DNA of 64,000 nucleotides from JBFMFR01 sp040752025 (GCA_040752025.1 JBFMFR010000005.1:205808-269807), one strand, 5' to 3'; positions 8,925-22,415 are shown, numbered from the stretch's first letter. A program made the numbers and translations. Notes: generated by a model from the sequence alone, not told the origin.

Positions 8925-11900
8925 ATGACCCCGATCCCCACAATCATTTCTTCTTTATCGCTCGCTGAGTTTCCTCAAGACTTGGCTGGATGGTTCGGGT
9001 TGTTACTTCTGTTGGGCACCATCGTATTCTTGAACTTTCGCTGGCGCGGCTTGAACAATGTCGCTACCAGGCGCCAGCGCAACCTGCTCATCTTTTTGTT
9101 GATTTTTGCCCCCCTGGCGGGGTTGTTTGTTGGCATCGGGTTGCCGCCAGGCAGTTCATTGCTGCCTCCAGAAGTGACCAGCGGACCGGTCGAGCCGATC
9201 GCCATGCTCTTCTTAGCCCTGCCCTGGGTGCTGGCTGGCGGCATGTTCGGCCCTGCCTCAGCTACGCTTGCCGCGCTGCTCTCGGGTCTGCCGTTGGTGT
9301 TATTCCGTGCTTACAACCTCTACACACCGCTGGGATACGCCCTGCTCGCCGTCCTGTTCAGTGCAGCCATGCGTCAGCGCTATCGCACACCCACCTACAA
9401 ATGGCTGCGCCACCCCCTGGTGACTGCCCTGGGGTTAGTATTGCTCTACCCACCTCTTTACCTGACCTTTGCCATCTTGAACAGTCGCGGTGCCTTGGCC
9501 AGCCGGCTTGATTATGCCATCTCGAACTTGCCAGGATTCACCCTGGCGTTCGCTATCGAAATGCTCCTGGCTGCAATCTTCGCTGAAGTCCTGACTCGCC
9601 TGGTCCCCGCTTCGTGGGGCAGCCGCGGCCGGCTGCTGCCATCGCCTGCCGAGAGCAGCCTGCGCACACGCTTCATCCTAAGCCTTGCACCCCTGGGGAT
9701 TATCCTGGTGCTCACCCTGGTCATCGGCGATTGGGTAGCCGCCGGTCAGGCGGCCCGCAGCATGTTGGAAAAGCGCATGAAAAACGCTGCCGAAACCGCA
9801 GCGGCCAACGTACCGTATTTCCTGGAGGCTGGGCAGAGCCTGATCGTTCAACTCGCTGAGGATACCCGCCTGCTTTCTCAAGATCGCGGTGAACTTTCCC
9901 AGGCGCTGGAGGAGGACATCAAGGCTGTCCCCTTCTTCAACCAGCTTACCGTCTTCGACACACAGGCCAGCCTCAGCGACCCCTTGGTCAGCTACCCGAC
10001 TGCCTACAACATCGGAAACCAGGCCCCCATCGAAGAACAATTCGGCATGATGCTGGCCCTGGAAGGGGTCACTTCCCAAATTTTCACCATTCAGCCGGTA
10101 GCCGGACAGACTACCGCTCAGATTTCCTTTGTTGCCGCCATCTTCGATGGCGACCAGCCCATCCAGCGCATCCTGATCGGGCGCACCGATCTCAGTTCTA
10201 ACCCCTTCTCCGGTCCCATCATCCTCAGCCTGAACAGCCTGAAAGAGGATAACGGGCAAGGCATGCTGCTGGACGCGGACGGTCGCATCCTGGCCCATTC
10301 CATCACTGAGCAGGTGATGGGCACCTATTCCGGCCAAACACCTGGCGAAAATCCTTTCTTCGACGATACTGCTCCGGATGGCACACGCCAGTTAGTATAC
10401 TACCTGCCGGTGGAAACCCGCCCCTGGACCGTTGTGATCACCGTGCCAGCCCAGCGCGCCCAACAACTCGCCATCGACATCGCCCTGCCCCTGCTCGGGA
10501 TTGTAGTGATCCTTACCCTGGTAGCGATCTTCATCTCGCGTCTCAGCTTGCGCATGATCTCCGACTCGCTCCACACCCTGACCCTGGAAGCCGGGCGCTT
10601 ATCTCAGGGCCAGTTGGACAAATCCCTCCCGCTGGAAGGCGAAGATGAAGTCGGGCAGTTGCGCCACGCCTTCGAACAAATGCGCCTCAGCCTGAAAGCG
10701 CGCCTCGATGAGCTCAACCGCCTGCTTCTGGTCAGCCAGGGTGTTGCCTCCAGCCTGGAGGTATCTGAGGCCGTCCAGCCCGTGCTCGAATCCGCCCTTT
10801 CGACTGGAGCGAGCATGGCGCGCGTGGTACTCACCCCCGCGGTGGTCCCCGAGTTAGATGGCGATACCACCACCCCGCTGCATTTCGGACTTGGCCCCGG
10901 GCGCGACCTCTATCACGAATTGGACGAACAGATCCTGGCTCTCACCCGCCAGCAGGATCGCCTGGTGCTGCCGAATCTGTCACGCCCGCGCCTGCTGCAA
11001 ACCACGCCAGGAGTTACCAGGCCGGCCTCGATCATGGCTGTCGCCCTGCGGCACGAAAACCTGTATTATGGCACGCTCTGGCTGGCTTACACCCAGCCGC
11101 ACACCTTCTCCGAAGAAGAAGTGCGCTTCCTCACCACCCTGGGTAGCCAGGCCGCCCTGGCGGCTGCCAACGCCCGTCTGTTCTTGAACGCCGAGATCGG
11201 GCGTCAGCGCCTGGCCTCCATCCTGGCCTCCAGCCCCGATCCCATCCTGGTCACCGACCAGCGCGACCGGCTGCTGCTTGCCAACCCGGCTGCCTGGCAG
11301 GTGCTCGGCCTGGGCATGCACACCGATGAGGGCCAGCCGATCGATCAGGTCATCTCCCAGGCCGAACTGGTCGACTTGCTGCGCTCCAGTTCAGCGGAAC
11401 ACCTCTCTAGCGAGGTCACGCTGCCCGATGGGCGCATCTACCTGGCTACCGCCACGCCCGTTCTGGCCGAAGGGCAGCGCATGGGCCGGGTATGCGTCCT
11501 GCGCGACGTAACCCACTTCAAAGAACTGGATGCCCTCAAATCAGACTTTGTTTCCACCGTCAGTCACGACCTGCGTTCTCCATTGACCCTGATGCGCGGT
11601 TACGCCACGATGCTGGAGATGGTTGGGCAGCTCAACGAACAGCAGACCAGCTACGTGCAGAAGATCATTTCCGGCGTCGAGAGCATGTCGCGCCTGGTGA
11701 ACAACCTGTTGGACTTGGGCCGCATCGATGCCGGCGTCGGCCTGCAGTTGGAGATGATCCCGATCCACGATGTGATCGAGCGCGTCGTCGGCGCCCAGCA
11801 ACTGCCTGCCGCCCAGAAACAGATCCAGCTTACTTCGGAAATTCCTAAACACACCATCCCGCTCATCGAAGCCGACCAGGCCCTCTTGCAGCAAGCCTTG

Positions 11901-12233
11901 CAAAACCTGGTCGAGAACGCCATCAAGTACACCCGGCCGGGAGGCAAAGTGCACGTGCGTGTCCAGGTGCAATCCTCCGGCATGGTCTTCGAGGTCATCG
12001 ACAACGGCGTTGGCATCTCGCCAATGGATCAACCTCGCCTGTTCGAAAAATTCTATCGCGGCGCGCAGCAAAAGGGACAGGATCAGCGTGGCACCGGCCT
12101 GGGCCTGGCAATCGTCAAATCGATCGCCGACCGGCACGGCGGGCGCGTCTGGGCCGATAGCCAGTTAGGCAAAGGCAGCGTTTTCCATTTCACTATCCCG
12201 CTGCGCCAGCCGCGCGAAGACCGTGAAACGTGA
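8925..12233 (+). CDS. Membrane hybrid sensor histidine kinase (7TM-like/Cache-HAMP-GAF-PAS-HisKA-HATPase)
   Basis: About 1102 residues. The N-terminus has a cluster of membrane segments (about 10-240), then a transmembrane helix near 255, an extracellular Cache-like sensor region (about 280-510), another helix with HAMP (about 515-585), a GAF domain (about 600-760), a PAS domain (about 770-870), HisKA with the phospho-acceptor in SHDLRSPL, and HATPase with NLVENAIKYT, DNGVGIS and GTGLGLAIV boxes. It phosphorylates a response regulator that is not adjacent. ATG 8925 follows GAGAG at 8915-8919; ATG 8901 and TTG 8880/8883 in the same frame are alternatives. It stands between the acyltransferase operon and rpoC, with no partner gene to reveal its signal. 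Confidence 0.88.
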   Translation: MTPIPTIISSLSLAEFPQDLAGWFGLLLLLGTIVFLNFRWRGLNNVATRRQRNLLIFLLIFAPLAGLFVGIGLPPGSSLLPPEVTSGPVEPIAMLFLALPWVLAGGMFGPASATLAALLSGLPLVLFRAYNLYTPLGYALLAVLFSAAMRQRYRTPTYKWLRHPLVTALGLVLLYPPLYLTFAILNSRGALASRLDYAISNLPGFTLAFAIEMLLAAIFAEVLTRLVPASWGSRGRLLPSPAESSLRTRFILSLAPLGIILVLTLVIGDWVAAGQAARSMLEKRMKNAAETAAANVPYFLEAGQSLIVQLAEDTRLLSQDRGELSQALEEDIKAVPFFNQLTVFDTQASLSDPLVSYPTAYNIGNQAPIEEQFGMMLALEGVTSQIFTIQPVAGQTTAQISFVAAIFDGDQPIQRILIGRTDLSSNPFSGPIILSLNSLKEDNGQGMLLDADGRILAHSITEQVMGTYSGQTPGENPFFDDTAPDGTRQLVYYLPVETRPWTVVITVPAQRAQQLAIDIALPLLGIVVILTLVAIFISRLSLRMISDSLHTLTLEAGRLSQGQLDKSLPLEGEDEVGQLRHAFEQMRLSLKARLDELNRLLLVSQGVASSLEVSEAVQPVLESALSTGASMARVVLTPAVVPELDGDTTTPLHFGLGPGRDLYHELDEQILALTRQQDRLVLPNLSRPRLLQTTPGVTRPASIMAVALRHENLYYGTLWLAYTQPHTFSEEEVRFLTTLGSQAALAAANARLFLNAEIGRQRLASILASSPDPILVTDQRDRLLLANPAAWQVLGLGMHTDEGQPIDQVISQAELVDLLRSSSAEHLSSEVTLPDGRIYLATATPVLAEGQRMGRVCVLRDVTHFKELDALKSDFVSTVSHDLRSPLTLMRGYATMLEMVGQLNEQQTSYVQKIISGVESMSRLVNNLLDLGRIDAGVGLQLEMIPIHDVIERVVGAQQLPAAQKQIQLTSEIPKHTIPLIEADQALLQQALQNLVENAIKYTRPGGKVHVRVQVQSSGMVFEVIDNGVGISPMDQPRLFEKFYRGAQQKGQDQRGTGLGLAIVKSIADRHGGRVWADSQLGKGSVFHFTIPLRQPREDRET

Positions 12234-12261
12234 GTTTTTCCTTAACGTTTCACACCAACCC

Positions 12262-12291
12262 TTGACCTGATTGGAAGTTATCCGGTATAAT
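12262..12291 (+). promoter_or_regulatory. Sigma-70-type promoter of rpoC
   Basis: TTGACC (12262-12267), an 18-base spacer and TATAAT (12286-12291) lie in the gap after the sensor kinase. Transcription would start near 12298, giving a leader of about 120 nt before the rpoC start. This shows rpoC has its own promoter and is not simply the tail of an rpoB operon. Confidence 0.7.
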
Positions 12292-12342
12292 TCCAGGTCG
12301 CGTATGTCCATAAGGTAGTTATGGTACACAATTCAATCCGGT

Positions 12343-12386
12343 AAGCGCTGGAGGTAATCTTCCTCGCGCTTGCCTTTGTTTGTTTT
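12343..12386 (+). promoter_or_regulatory. Leader hairpin with T-rich tail upstream of rpoC (possible attenuator)
   Basis: AAGCGC (12343-12348) pairs with GCGCTT (12366-12371); after a two-base bulge GAGG (12351-12354) pairs with CCTC (12362-12365), leaving a 7-base loop. A T-rich run (12375-12386) follows directly. The arrangement resembles an intrinsic terminator inside the rpoC leader, or a protein-binding stem. An alternative antiterminator fold was not worked out. Confidence 0.4.
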
Positions 12387-12417
12387 ATGGCTGGCAAAAT
12401 TTAGGAGGCATTCATAC

Positions 12418-16716
<4,299 letters not shown>

Positions 16717-16725
16717 AACAAGTTC

Positions 16726-16769
16726 GGGCGTGTTTGCCAGACTGATCCGGCGAACACGCCCTTTTCCTT
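16726..16769 (+). terminator. Intrinsic terminator after rpoC
   Basis: GGGCGTGTT (16726-16734) pairs perfectly with AACACGCCC (16753-16761); the stem can extend inward by GCC/GGC. A T-rich tail (16762-16769) follows. Confidence 0.85.
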
Positions 16770-16799
16770 TATCCGGTTCTTTTTCAGGAGCTAATCGAC

Positions 16800-17228
16800 A
16801 TGACCGTACGCAAAGCATCTGCATCCTGGGAAGGCACGCTGAAGGAAGGCCGCGGTCGCATGAAGCTGGGCAGCGGCGCTTTCCAGGGTGCTTTCTCGTT
16901 TGCCACTCGTTTCGAAGAGACCCCGGGCACCAACCCCGAGGAGTTGATCGGTGCAGCCCACGCCGGCTGCTTCTCCATGGCCTTGAGCGCCGGGCTGGGC
17001 AACGCCGGCTTCACCCCCAAGCACATCCAAACCAGCGTCCAGGTCCACCTCGGCAAAGTGGACGGCAAGTCGCGCATCACCTTGATCGAGCTGTTCACCG
17101 AGGCCGAAGTGCCCGGCATCACCCCGCAGGACTTCCAGAAGATCGCCCAAGACACCAAGACTGGCTGCCCGGTTTCGGCAGCTCTGGCCAGCGTCGAGAT
17201 TACGCTGGAAGCGCGCCTGATCCAGTAA
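16800..17228 (+). CDS. OsmC/Ohr-family peroxiredoxin
   Basis: A 142-residue cytoplasmic OsmC-fold protein that reduces organic hydroperoxides through two reactive cysteines. Both are present: one in the AAHAGCFSMAL helix (near residue 60) and one in TKTGCPVSAAL (near residue 122). The pattern fits the OsmC subgroup (reductase or 'SACOL1771'-like) better than Ohr. The start has CAGGAG upstream (16784-16789). Terminators lie on both sides, so this is a single-gene unit between rpoC and the TPR/LCP pair. Electron donor and regulator are not evident. Confidence 0.9.
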   Translation: MTVRKASASWEGTLKEGRGRMKLGSGAFQGAFSFATRFEETPGTNPEELIGAAHAGCFSMALSAGLGNAGFTPKHIQTSVQVHLGKVDGKSRITLIELFTEAEVPGITPQDFQKIAQDTKTGCPVSAALASVEITLEARLIQ

Positions 17229-17251
17229 GTGGTCACGGTTACCCGTCAAGA

Positions 17252-17277
17252 GGGCGCTTCGCAAGGAGCGCCCTTTT
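17252..17277 (+). terminator. Intrinsic terminator after the OsmC gene
   Basis: GGGCGCT (17252-17258) pairs with AGCGCCC (17267-17273) around an 8-base loop and is followed by TTTT. Confidence 0.85.
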
Positions 17278-17321
17278 GCTAACCCAGGGAACCAAACAAC
17301 ACCCCTCAACGTCCTAAACCC

Positions 17322-18833
17322 ATGCAGTCGCCTGATTTATCCGACACACAGCCCGTGCGCGCCCATAAAGCACCCGCACCGCAGGAATCCGCTACACCGC
17401 AGCCAACTCCGCCGGAATCTACTTCGCAAGAGCCCGTTGCCTCACAACCCCGGCCCCAGCAGCCCTCCACGGGCGGCCCCAAAACGCGTCCCCGGCCTCC
17501 GCTCCCGGCCAAACCGGCCCGCAAATCGACCCGGCGAGGGCGTCTCATCGCCCTGGCTCTCGCCTTCGCCGCCTTGCTCGGCGTGTTCGTCATTGTCGGT
17601 GGGTTGGCCGGCTACCGTTCGGCCCTGCGCACGCGCGACGAACGCCAGTTGAGCCAGGCGGACCAGCTCCTGCAAGAGCAGTACCAGCTGGGCCTGCAAG
17701 ACCTGCAAACCGGCCAGTACCAGGTTGCTCGCCAACGCTTCGAGTACATCCTGGCCCAGGACCCGAACTTCCCCGGCGCGACCGACGGCCTGGCTCAGGC
17801 TATGGCCATCCTGTACGCTACCGCTACCCCCACCCCCCTGCCGCCCACCGCCACTGCCAGCCCAACCCCCGATCTGCGCCCCGTGCAGGACCTGTTCACC
17901 AGCGCCATGCAGCATTTCGCCAACCAGGATTGGAACGCCACCATCGACACGCTGGTATCCCTGCGCCAGGCCGACCCTACTTACATGGCGCCCCGCGTGG
18001 ACGGCATGCTCTTCATCTCCCTGCGCAGCCGCGGCATCGATAAAATCCTCAAGCAGAGCAACCTGGAGGGCGGCATCTACGACCTCTCCCTGGCCGAGCA
18101 GTTCGCCCCGATTGATGTCGAGGCCAACCAGGCGCGTGAACTCGCCCGTCTTTATATGTTCGGCCTGGCCTTCTGGGAGATCTACCCCGAAAGGGCCGTG
18201 TTCTTCTTCAGCCAGGTGGCCGCCGCTGCCCCTTATCTCTCAGATAGCTCCGGCTACACCGCCACCGAGCGCTATCACGACGCCCTCATCCAGTACGGCG
18301 ACCAATTGGTCAAGCAAAGCCAGTGGTGTGAGGCGCAGACTCAGTACGAACTGGCCCTGGCCATCCGCGCCGACGCCGCCCTTCAAGAGACCCTCAAGGA
18401 AATCACCCTGCGCTGCATTGGCGCCACCCCCACATCGCCGGTCACCGCCACCGCCACGCCCACGCCTACCGTCACAGGCGCATCGCCCACCGCCCCGGTG
18501 TTCTCGCTCACACCCACCGCCACCTCCACCACCCAGGTCGGCGGCCCTACGGCCACGCCTACCGCCACCGCTACACAACCCATCGGCCCCACGGCCACGC
18601 CCACCGCCACCATCGAGGTGCCGGCGGATACCCCCACCCCCACCAACACGGCCCCCTACCCCGGCCCGGCCTCAGGCGGCGCTTACCAACCTCCCGCCCT
18701 GGAAGCGGAACAGGAAGTTCCGGCGGAACAGGAAGTACCGATTGCTTCGATTTTCATCAGCCTGGGAGTCCTGGCTGCCCTGGCACAGCGCTTCGGGCAC
18801 GGCCTGCTCGCCTGGCTGATCCATTGGCTATGA
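17322..18833 (+). CDS. Membrane-anchored TPR-like protein with Pro/Thr-rich linkers
   Basis: 503 residues. A Pro/Gln-rich cytoplasmic N-terminus (1-70) leads to a basic stop (RKSTRRGR) and one transmembrane helix (about 75-97). The outer part holds TPR-like helices (QTGQYQVARQRFEYILAQDPN, about 120-150, and 190-370), broken by a short ATPTP linker. A long Thr/Pro/Ala-rich low-complexity stretch follows (about 370-450) and a final hydrophobic helix (about 475-500). The 18-base palindrome unit occurs twice in tandem near the end (18705-18740), coding AEQEVP twice. Its stop overlaps the start of the LCP gene (ATGA), so a shared role in cell-envelope polymer handling is likely. No enzyme motif is seen. 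Upstream of ATG 17322 there is no clear ribosome-binding site. Confidence 0.75.
   Translation: MQSPDLSDTQPVRAHKAPAPQESATPQPTPPESTSQEPVASQPRPQQPSTGGPKTRPRPPLPAKPARKSTRRGRLIALALAFAALLGVFVIVGGLAGYRSALRTRDERQLSQADQLLQEQYQLGLQDLQTGQYQVARQRFEYILAQDPNFPGATDGLAQAMAILYATATPTPLPPTATASPTPDLRPVQDLFTSAMQHFANQDWNATIDTLVSLRQADPTYMAPRVDGMLFISLRSRGIDKILKQSNLEGGIYDLSLAEQFAPIDVEANQARELARLYMFGLAFWEIYPERAVFFFSQVAAAAPYLSDSSGYTATERYHDALIQYGDQLVKQSQWCEAQTQYELALAIRADAALQETLKEITLRCIGATPTSPVTATATPTPTVTGASPTAPVFSLTPTATSTTQVGGPTATPTATATQPIGPTATPTATIEVPADTPTPTNTAPYPGPASGGAYQPPALEAEQEVPAEQEVPIASIFISLGVLAALAQRFGHGLLAWLIHWL
18705..18740 (+). repeat. Tandem pair of 18-bp palindromic units inside a coding region
   Basis: GCGGAACAGGAAGTTCCG at 18705-18722 is followed by a one-base variant at 18723-18740. 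Each unit folds as CGGAAC-AGGAA-GTTCCG. An identical copy lies at 60563-60580 and close variants at 20561-20578 and 21521-21539. Confidence 0.85.
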
Positions 18834-20293
18834 ATAACCACGCAAAACCTACTCCACCCCCCAAGACGCCCGCGCCGCGCCCCAAACTCGAGCGCAAGGT
18901 TCTGCTGCGCATCTTGCTGGCTGTCATCCTGGCCAGTGTACTGTGCGCCTCGGGCTTCTCATCTTATGCCCTGGTGCGCTACGCCGCCCTGCGCCTGCCC
19001 GGCGCGGGCAGCCTGTTCGAGCCCTCCATCCGGGCTGGCACCACCACCCCCGGCCTGAACCCCCTGGGCACCCCCCTGGCGACCGGCGAGACCGGCGCCG
19101 CCGCACCGGTGGTTATCGCCCCCTCGCAGCATCCCTGGGATGGCGCCGGGCGCGTCACCGTCCTCCTGCTCGGCCTGGATTACCGCGACTGGGCCGCTGA
19201 CGAAGGCCCCTCGCGCAGCGACACCATGCTCCTGCTGACCCTCGACCCGCTCACCAAGAGCGCTGGTATGCTTTCCATCCCGCGCGACCTGTGGGTCGCC
19301 ATCCCGGGCTTCCAGCATGGCAAGATCAACACCGCTTACTACCTGGGCGATGCCTACAAGCTCCCCGGCGGCGGCCCGGCCCTGGCCGTGCAGACCGTCG
19401 AGCAGCTCCTGGGCGTACCCATCAACTACTACGCCCAGATCGATTTCGGCGCCTTCGTGCGCTTTATCGACGAGATCGGCGGCGTCAAAATCGATGTGCC
19501 CTACAAAGTCAAGATCGACCTGCCCGGCGCCGGCCTGGAAACCAAGAAGGTGCTCAAGCCCGGTGTGCAGGTCCTGCCCGGCGAATGGGCCCTGGCCTAC
19601 GCCCGCAACCGCTACACTGAAGGCGGCGATTTCGACCGCGCCGCCCGCCAGCAGCAGGTTGTCATGGCCATCCGCGAGCGCCTGCTCAGCCCCGACGCCC
19701 TCCCTACCCTGATTTCCAAAGCGCCTACCCTCTACAACGAACTGGCCTCCGGCGTCAACACCAACCTGACCCTCGACGAAGTCATCCAGCTCGCCCTGCT
19801 GGCCCAAAACGTTCCCGATGAGAACATTCACCAGGCGATCATCGGCACAGACAGCGTGCTCTTCGGCAAGTCGCCCGATGGCCTGGATATCCTCATCCCC
19901 ATCCCGGATAAGATCCACGTCATGCGCGACCAGGTCTTCACCGGAGCCAGCGGTTTGGGCCCCGAGACCCCCGGCGACGCCCTGGCCCGTCTGCAGGCCG
20001 AAAACGCCAAACTGGCCATCTTCAACGGCAGCCATACCCCCAACCTGCTCGAACGCAGCGTGGAATACCTGCGCAGCCTGGGCGCCAACATCCAGCAATC
20101 CGCTGAAGCCGGCCAATCTTACACCTCCACCACGATTATCGACCATACCGGTAACCCACATACTTTGAAATATCTGGTAGACTTAATGAAAATCTCCCCC
20201 AGCAAGATTTACGTACGCTTTGACCCCAACAGCCCGGTGGATATCGAAGTGTTCCTGGGGGACGATTGGGCTAACCAAAACACCCTGCCCTGA
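18830..20293 (+). CDS. LytR-CpsA-Psr (LCP) family protein
   Basis: A 487-residue membrane-anchored protein with a Pro-rich cytoplasmic tail, one transmembrane helix (about 25-48), an LCP domain (about 105-270) and a C-terminal LytR_C domain (about 385-480). LCP hallmarks are visible: SRSDTMLLLTLDP, SIPRDLWV and the ARNRYTEGGDFDRAARQQ arginine cluster that binds the pyrophosphate of polyprenyl-linked glycans. LCP proteins transfer glycopolymers from lipid carriers to the cell wall or to proteins, outside the membrane. ATG 18830 overlaps the upstream stop (ATGA); the frame extends 6 bases further to a TTG without support. The gene pair with the TPR protein is probably one operon. Confidence 0.92.
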   Translation: MNNHAKPTPPPKTPAPRPKLERKVLLRILLAVILASVLCASGFSSYALVRYAALRLPGAGSLFEPSIRAGTTTPGLNPLGTPLATGETGAAAPVVIAPSQHPWDGAGRVTVLLLGLDYRDWAADEGPSRSDTMLLLTLDPLTKSAGMLSIPRDLWVAIPGFQHGKINTAYYLGDAYKLPGGGPALAVQTVEQLLGVPINYYAQIDFGAFVRFIDEIGGVKIDVPYKVKIDLPGAGLETKKVLKPGVQVLPGEWALAYARNRYTEGGDFDRAARQQQVVMAIRERLLSPDALPTLISKAPTLYNELASGVNTNLTLDEVIQLALLAQNVPDENIHQAIIGTDSVLFGKSPDGLDILIPIPDKIHVMRDQVFTGASGLGPETPGDALARLQAENAKLAIFNGSHTPNLLERSVEYLRSLGANIQQSAEAGQSYTSTTIIDHTGNPHTLKYLVDLMKISPSKIYVRFDPNSPVDIEVFLGDDWANQNTLP

Positions 20294-20345
20294 AGCATGT
20301 TCACATACCGGGCTGGCGGGCAAGCAATACAAGGAAGGGGAACTC

Positions 20346-21041
20346 ATGTGTGGAAGGTTTACACTCACCGCTGATCCTGAGCAGTTGCGCCAGGCTTTCC
20401 CGTGGTTGAATCTGCCTGCTGGCGCCGCTGGCGCACAGCCGCGCTACAACATCGCCCCTACCCAGCCGGTGGCGGTCGTCCCCAATGACGGCCAGCGCCA
20501 GCTTGACTACTTCATCTGGGGCCTGGTGCCCTCCTGGGCCAAAGAGCCTGCCATGGGCGGTGGAACAGGAAGTTCCGGCCGCATGATCAACGCCCGCGCC
20601 GAGACCCTGGCAGAAAAGCCCGCTTTCCGCGCCGCCTTTCGCCGCCGGCGCTGCCTGATCCTGGCGGATGGTTTCTACGAATGGCAGGCGCTCCCCGGGC
20701 GCAAAGCCAAGACCCCCATGTATATCCGCCTCAAAGACAGCCAGCCCTTCGCCCTCGCCGGCCTGTGGGAGTCCTGGAACGCTCCGGATGGCTCCAATCT
20801 ACTCTCCTGCACCATCATCACCACCCAGCCCAACGCCTTGCTCCAGCCCATCCACAACCGCATGCCGGTCATCCTGGAGCCGCAGTCTTATGACCTCTGG
20901 CTGGACCCCGGTGAGCTGCCTCCCGGCCAGCTCCAGCCGCTGTTAGTCCCCTACCCGCACCAGGCCATGACCGCCTTCCCGGTCTCGACCCAGGTGAACA
21001 GCCCGGCCAACGACTCCCCCGCCTGCATCCTGCCCGTTTAG
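20346..21041 (+). CDS. SRAP (DUF159/YedK-HMCES) family protein
   Basis: 231 residues. The protein starts MCGRFTLT; Cys2, exposed after removal of Met1, is the family residue that crosslinks to abasic sites in single-stranded DNA. Other conserved parts are RYNIAPTQPV, WGLVPSWAK, MINARAETLAEKPAFR, the LADGFYEWQ glutamate and the HNRMPVIL histidine. It shields abasic sites at replication forks. ATG 20346 follows an AGGAAGGGGA stretch. An extra GGTGSSG segment, encoded by a copy of the dispersed palindrome (20561-20578), lies just before MINARAE where family members usually have only a few residues; this is a loop, so function is probably kept. Confidence 0.93.
   Translation: MCGRFTLTADPEQLRQAFPWLNLPAGAAGAQPRYNIAPTQPVAVVPNDGQRQLDYFIWGLVPSWAKEPAMGGGTGSSGRMINARAETLAEKPAFRAAFRRRRCLILADGFYEWQALPGRKAKTPMYIRLKDSQPFALAGLWESWNAPDGSNLLSCTIITTQPNALLQPIHNRMPVILEPQSYDLWLDPGELPPGQLQPLLVPYPHQAMTAFPVSTQVNSPANDSPACILPV
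20561..20578 (+). repeat. Palindromic unit inserted in the SRAP coding region
   Basis: TGGAACAGGAAGTTCCGG carries the GGAAC-AGGAA-GTTCC hairpin core identical to that at 18705 and 60563. It is translated in frame as part of GGTGSSG. Confidence 0.8.
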
Positions 21042-21061
21042 CCGCGCCTGGAGGCCGTCCT

Positions 21062-22345
21062 ATGAAAACCATCGCCATCTTGCACCACTCCGCGCCCCCA
21101 GAAATGGGCGTCGTCGAGAAGAACATCTACAACCACATCCTGCTCCTCAACCAGGCCGGCTACTCGCTGCGCGTCATCTCTGGCGTCCAGGATGAGGCCT
21201 ATTACGAGTCTGGCTTCCACCACTCGGTCATGCTCCTGCCTGTACGCGAGATCCTGCCCGATTTTCCGGAGACCGCCGCCATCACCCAGTCCCTGGCCGC
21301 CGGGGAAATGCACCCGGATTTCAAAGCCGCCGTGCACAGCCTGATCGCCCGCCTCATGCCGCTGCTTTCCGGTGTACAGGTGTGCTTCGTCTACAACACC
21401 CTGACCACCCCGCAAAACCTGCTGCTCACCGCTGCCTTGCACACCCTGCGCCAGCGCCTGCCCGTGCGCCTGGTCGCCTGGACTCTGGACGATTCCTCCC
21501 AGCCGGACCTGCCGCTGCCCAGCGGATCTGGAAGTTCTGCCCCCTTCCCCTGGAGCCTGTTGTGCCAGGTCTGGCCCGGCGTGCGCTACGTAGCCGCCTC
21601 GCGCCACTGCCAGGAACGACTCACCAGTCAGTTGCAGATCGCTCCCGAGGAAATCGCCGTCATTCCGGCTGGCATCGACCCCGAGGAGTTCCTCAAATGG
21701 GAGCCGCACACCCACCAGTTGGTTCACGATCACGGCCTGTTCGAGGCTGCCCCCTTGCTGCTCTGCCCCTGCATCATTGCCCCCGGCCGTCGCCTGGAGT
21801 TTGCCATCCAGGTTGTCGCCGCTTTGGGTCGCCGCTATCCGCGCGCCGCCATGCTGGTATTCGACCTCTCGCACCCCGACCGGCCTGTCGACCCGGATTA
21901 CGCCCGGGCGCTGCGCACCCAGGCGCGTGACAGCGGCATCCCCCAGCGCATCCACCTGGCCTACGCCCGCGACAGCGTCGATGCCCTCTTGCAATTTTCC
22001 AACGCCGTGCTGGCCGACCTGTACCACCTGGCCGACCTGCTCTTCTTGCCCTACCAGCAGGACTGCCTGGGCATCCCCCTGCTGCGCGCCGGCCTGGTGC
22101 GCCTGCCCATCTTTGCCAGCGATACCAGCCCATTTGCCGCCCTGCCGGGGGGGCTGCCGCACGCCTTCGATCCCAACGGCTCGCCCGAAGAGGTTGCCCA
22201 GGCCATCGCCGACAGCCTGCAAGCCGACCCGGCCTTCGCCGTTCGCCAACAGGTGCTCGACCAGTTCACCTGGCAGGCCATCCTCAAGAACCAGCTCACC
22301 CCGCTGGTTGAAGAATCCACCGGCTCACCTGACACACTCTCGTAA
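21062..22345 (+). CDS. Glycosyltransferase-like protein (GT-B fold, family 4 type)
   Basis: 427 residues. The N-terminal half begins KTIAILHHSAPPEMGVVEKNI, typical of a GT-B donor/acceptor domain; the second half has PAGIDPEEF, a PGRR-like basic site near residue 242 and an ADLLFLPYQQDCLGIPLLRAG stretch equivalent to the EGxxLxxxEAxA donor-sugar motif of family GT4, though the glutamate is replaced, so activity is not certain. A Ser/Gly insert (PSGSGSSA, 21519-21543) coincides with a degenerate copy of the dispersed palindrome. It starts 20 bases after the SRAP gene, behind a GGAGG, and may be cotranscribed. Sugar and acceptor are unknown. Confidence 0.75.
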   Translation: MKTIAILHHSAPPEMGVVEKNIYNHILLLNQAGYSLRVISGVQDEAYYESGFHHSVMLLPVREILPDFPETAAITQSLAAGEMHPDFKAAVHSLIARLMPLLSGVQVCFVYNTLTTPQNLLLTAALHTLRQRLPVRLVAWTLDDSSQPDLPLPSGSGSSAPFPWSLLCQVWPGVRYVAASRHCQERLTSQLQIAPEEIAVIPAGIDPEEFLKWEPHTHQLVHDHGLFEAAPLLLCPCIIAPGRRLEFAIQVVAALGRRYPRAAMLVFDLSHPDRPVDPDYARALRTQARDSGIPQRIHLAYARDSVDALLQFSNAVLADLYHLADLLFLPYQQDCLGIPLLRAGLVRLPIFASDTSPFAALPGGLPHAFDPNGSPEEVAQAIADSLQADPAFAVRQQVLDQFTWQAILKNQLTPLVEESTGSPDTLS

Positions 22346-22412
22346 GGGCGCACGGCGTGCGCCCCGATTGCGTGACCCGCGCTCGATTTCACGGCGTGCA
22401 CCCCAATTGCAC
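22346..22412 (+). repeat. Short direct and inverted repeats before the glycerate kinase gene
   Basis: GGGCGCAC (22346-22353) and GTGCGCCC (22357-22364) form a tight hairpin. A 21-base direct repeat beginning CACGGCGTGC occurs at 22351-22371 and, with changes, 22390-22410; the second copy holds GTGCA (22396-22400)/TGCAC (22408-22412). They fill the space up to the next start and leave no room for a usual ribosome-binding site. Confidence 0.6.
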
Positions 22413-22415
22413 ACC

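Noticed and set aside
18420..18660. Dense short repeats resembling a CRISPR or microsatellite
   Set aside because: They encode the Ala-Thr-Pro low-complexity linker of the membrane protein; no regular spacer structure. No CRISPR array was seen anywhere in the window.
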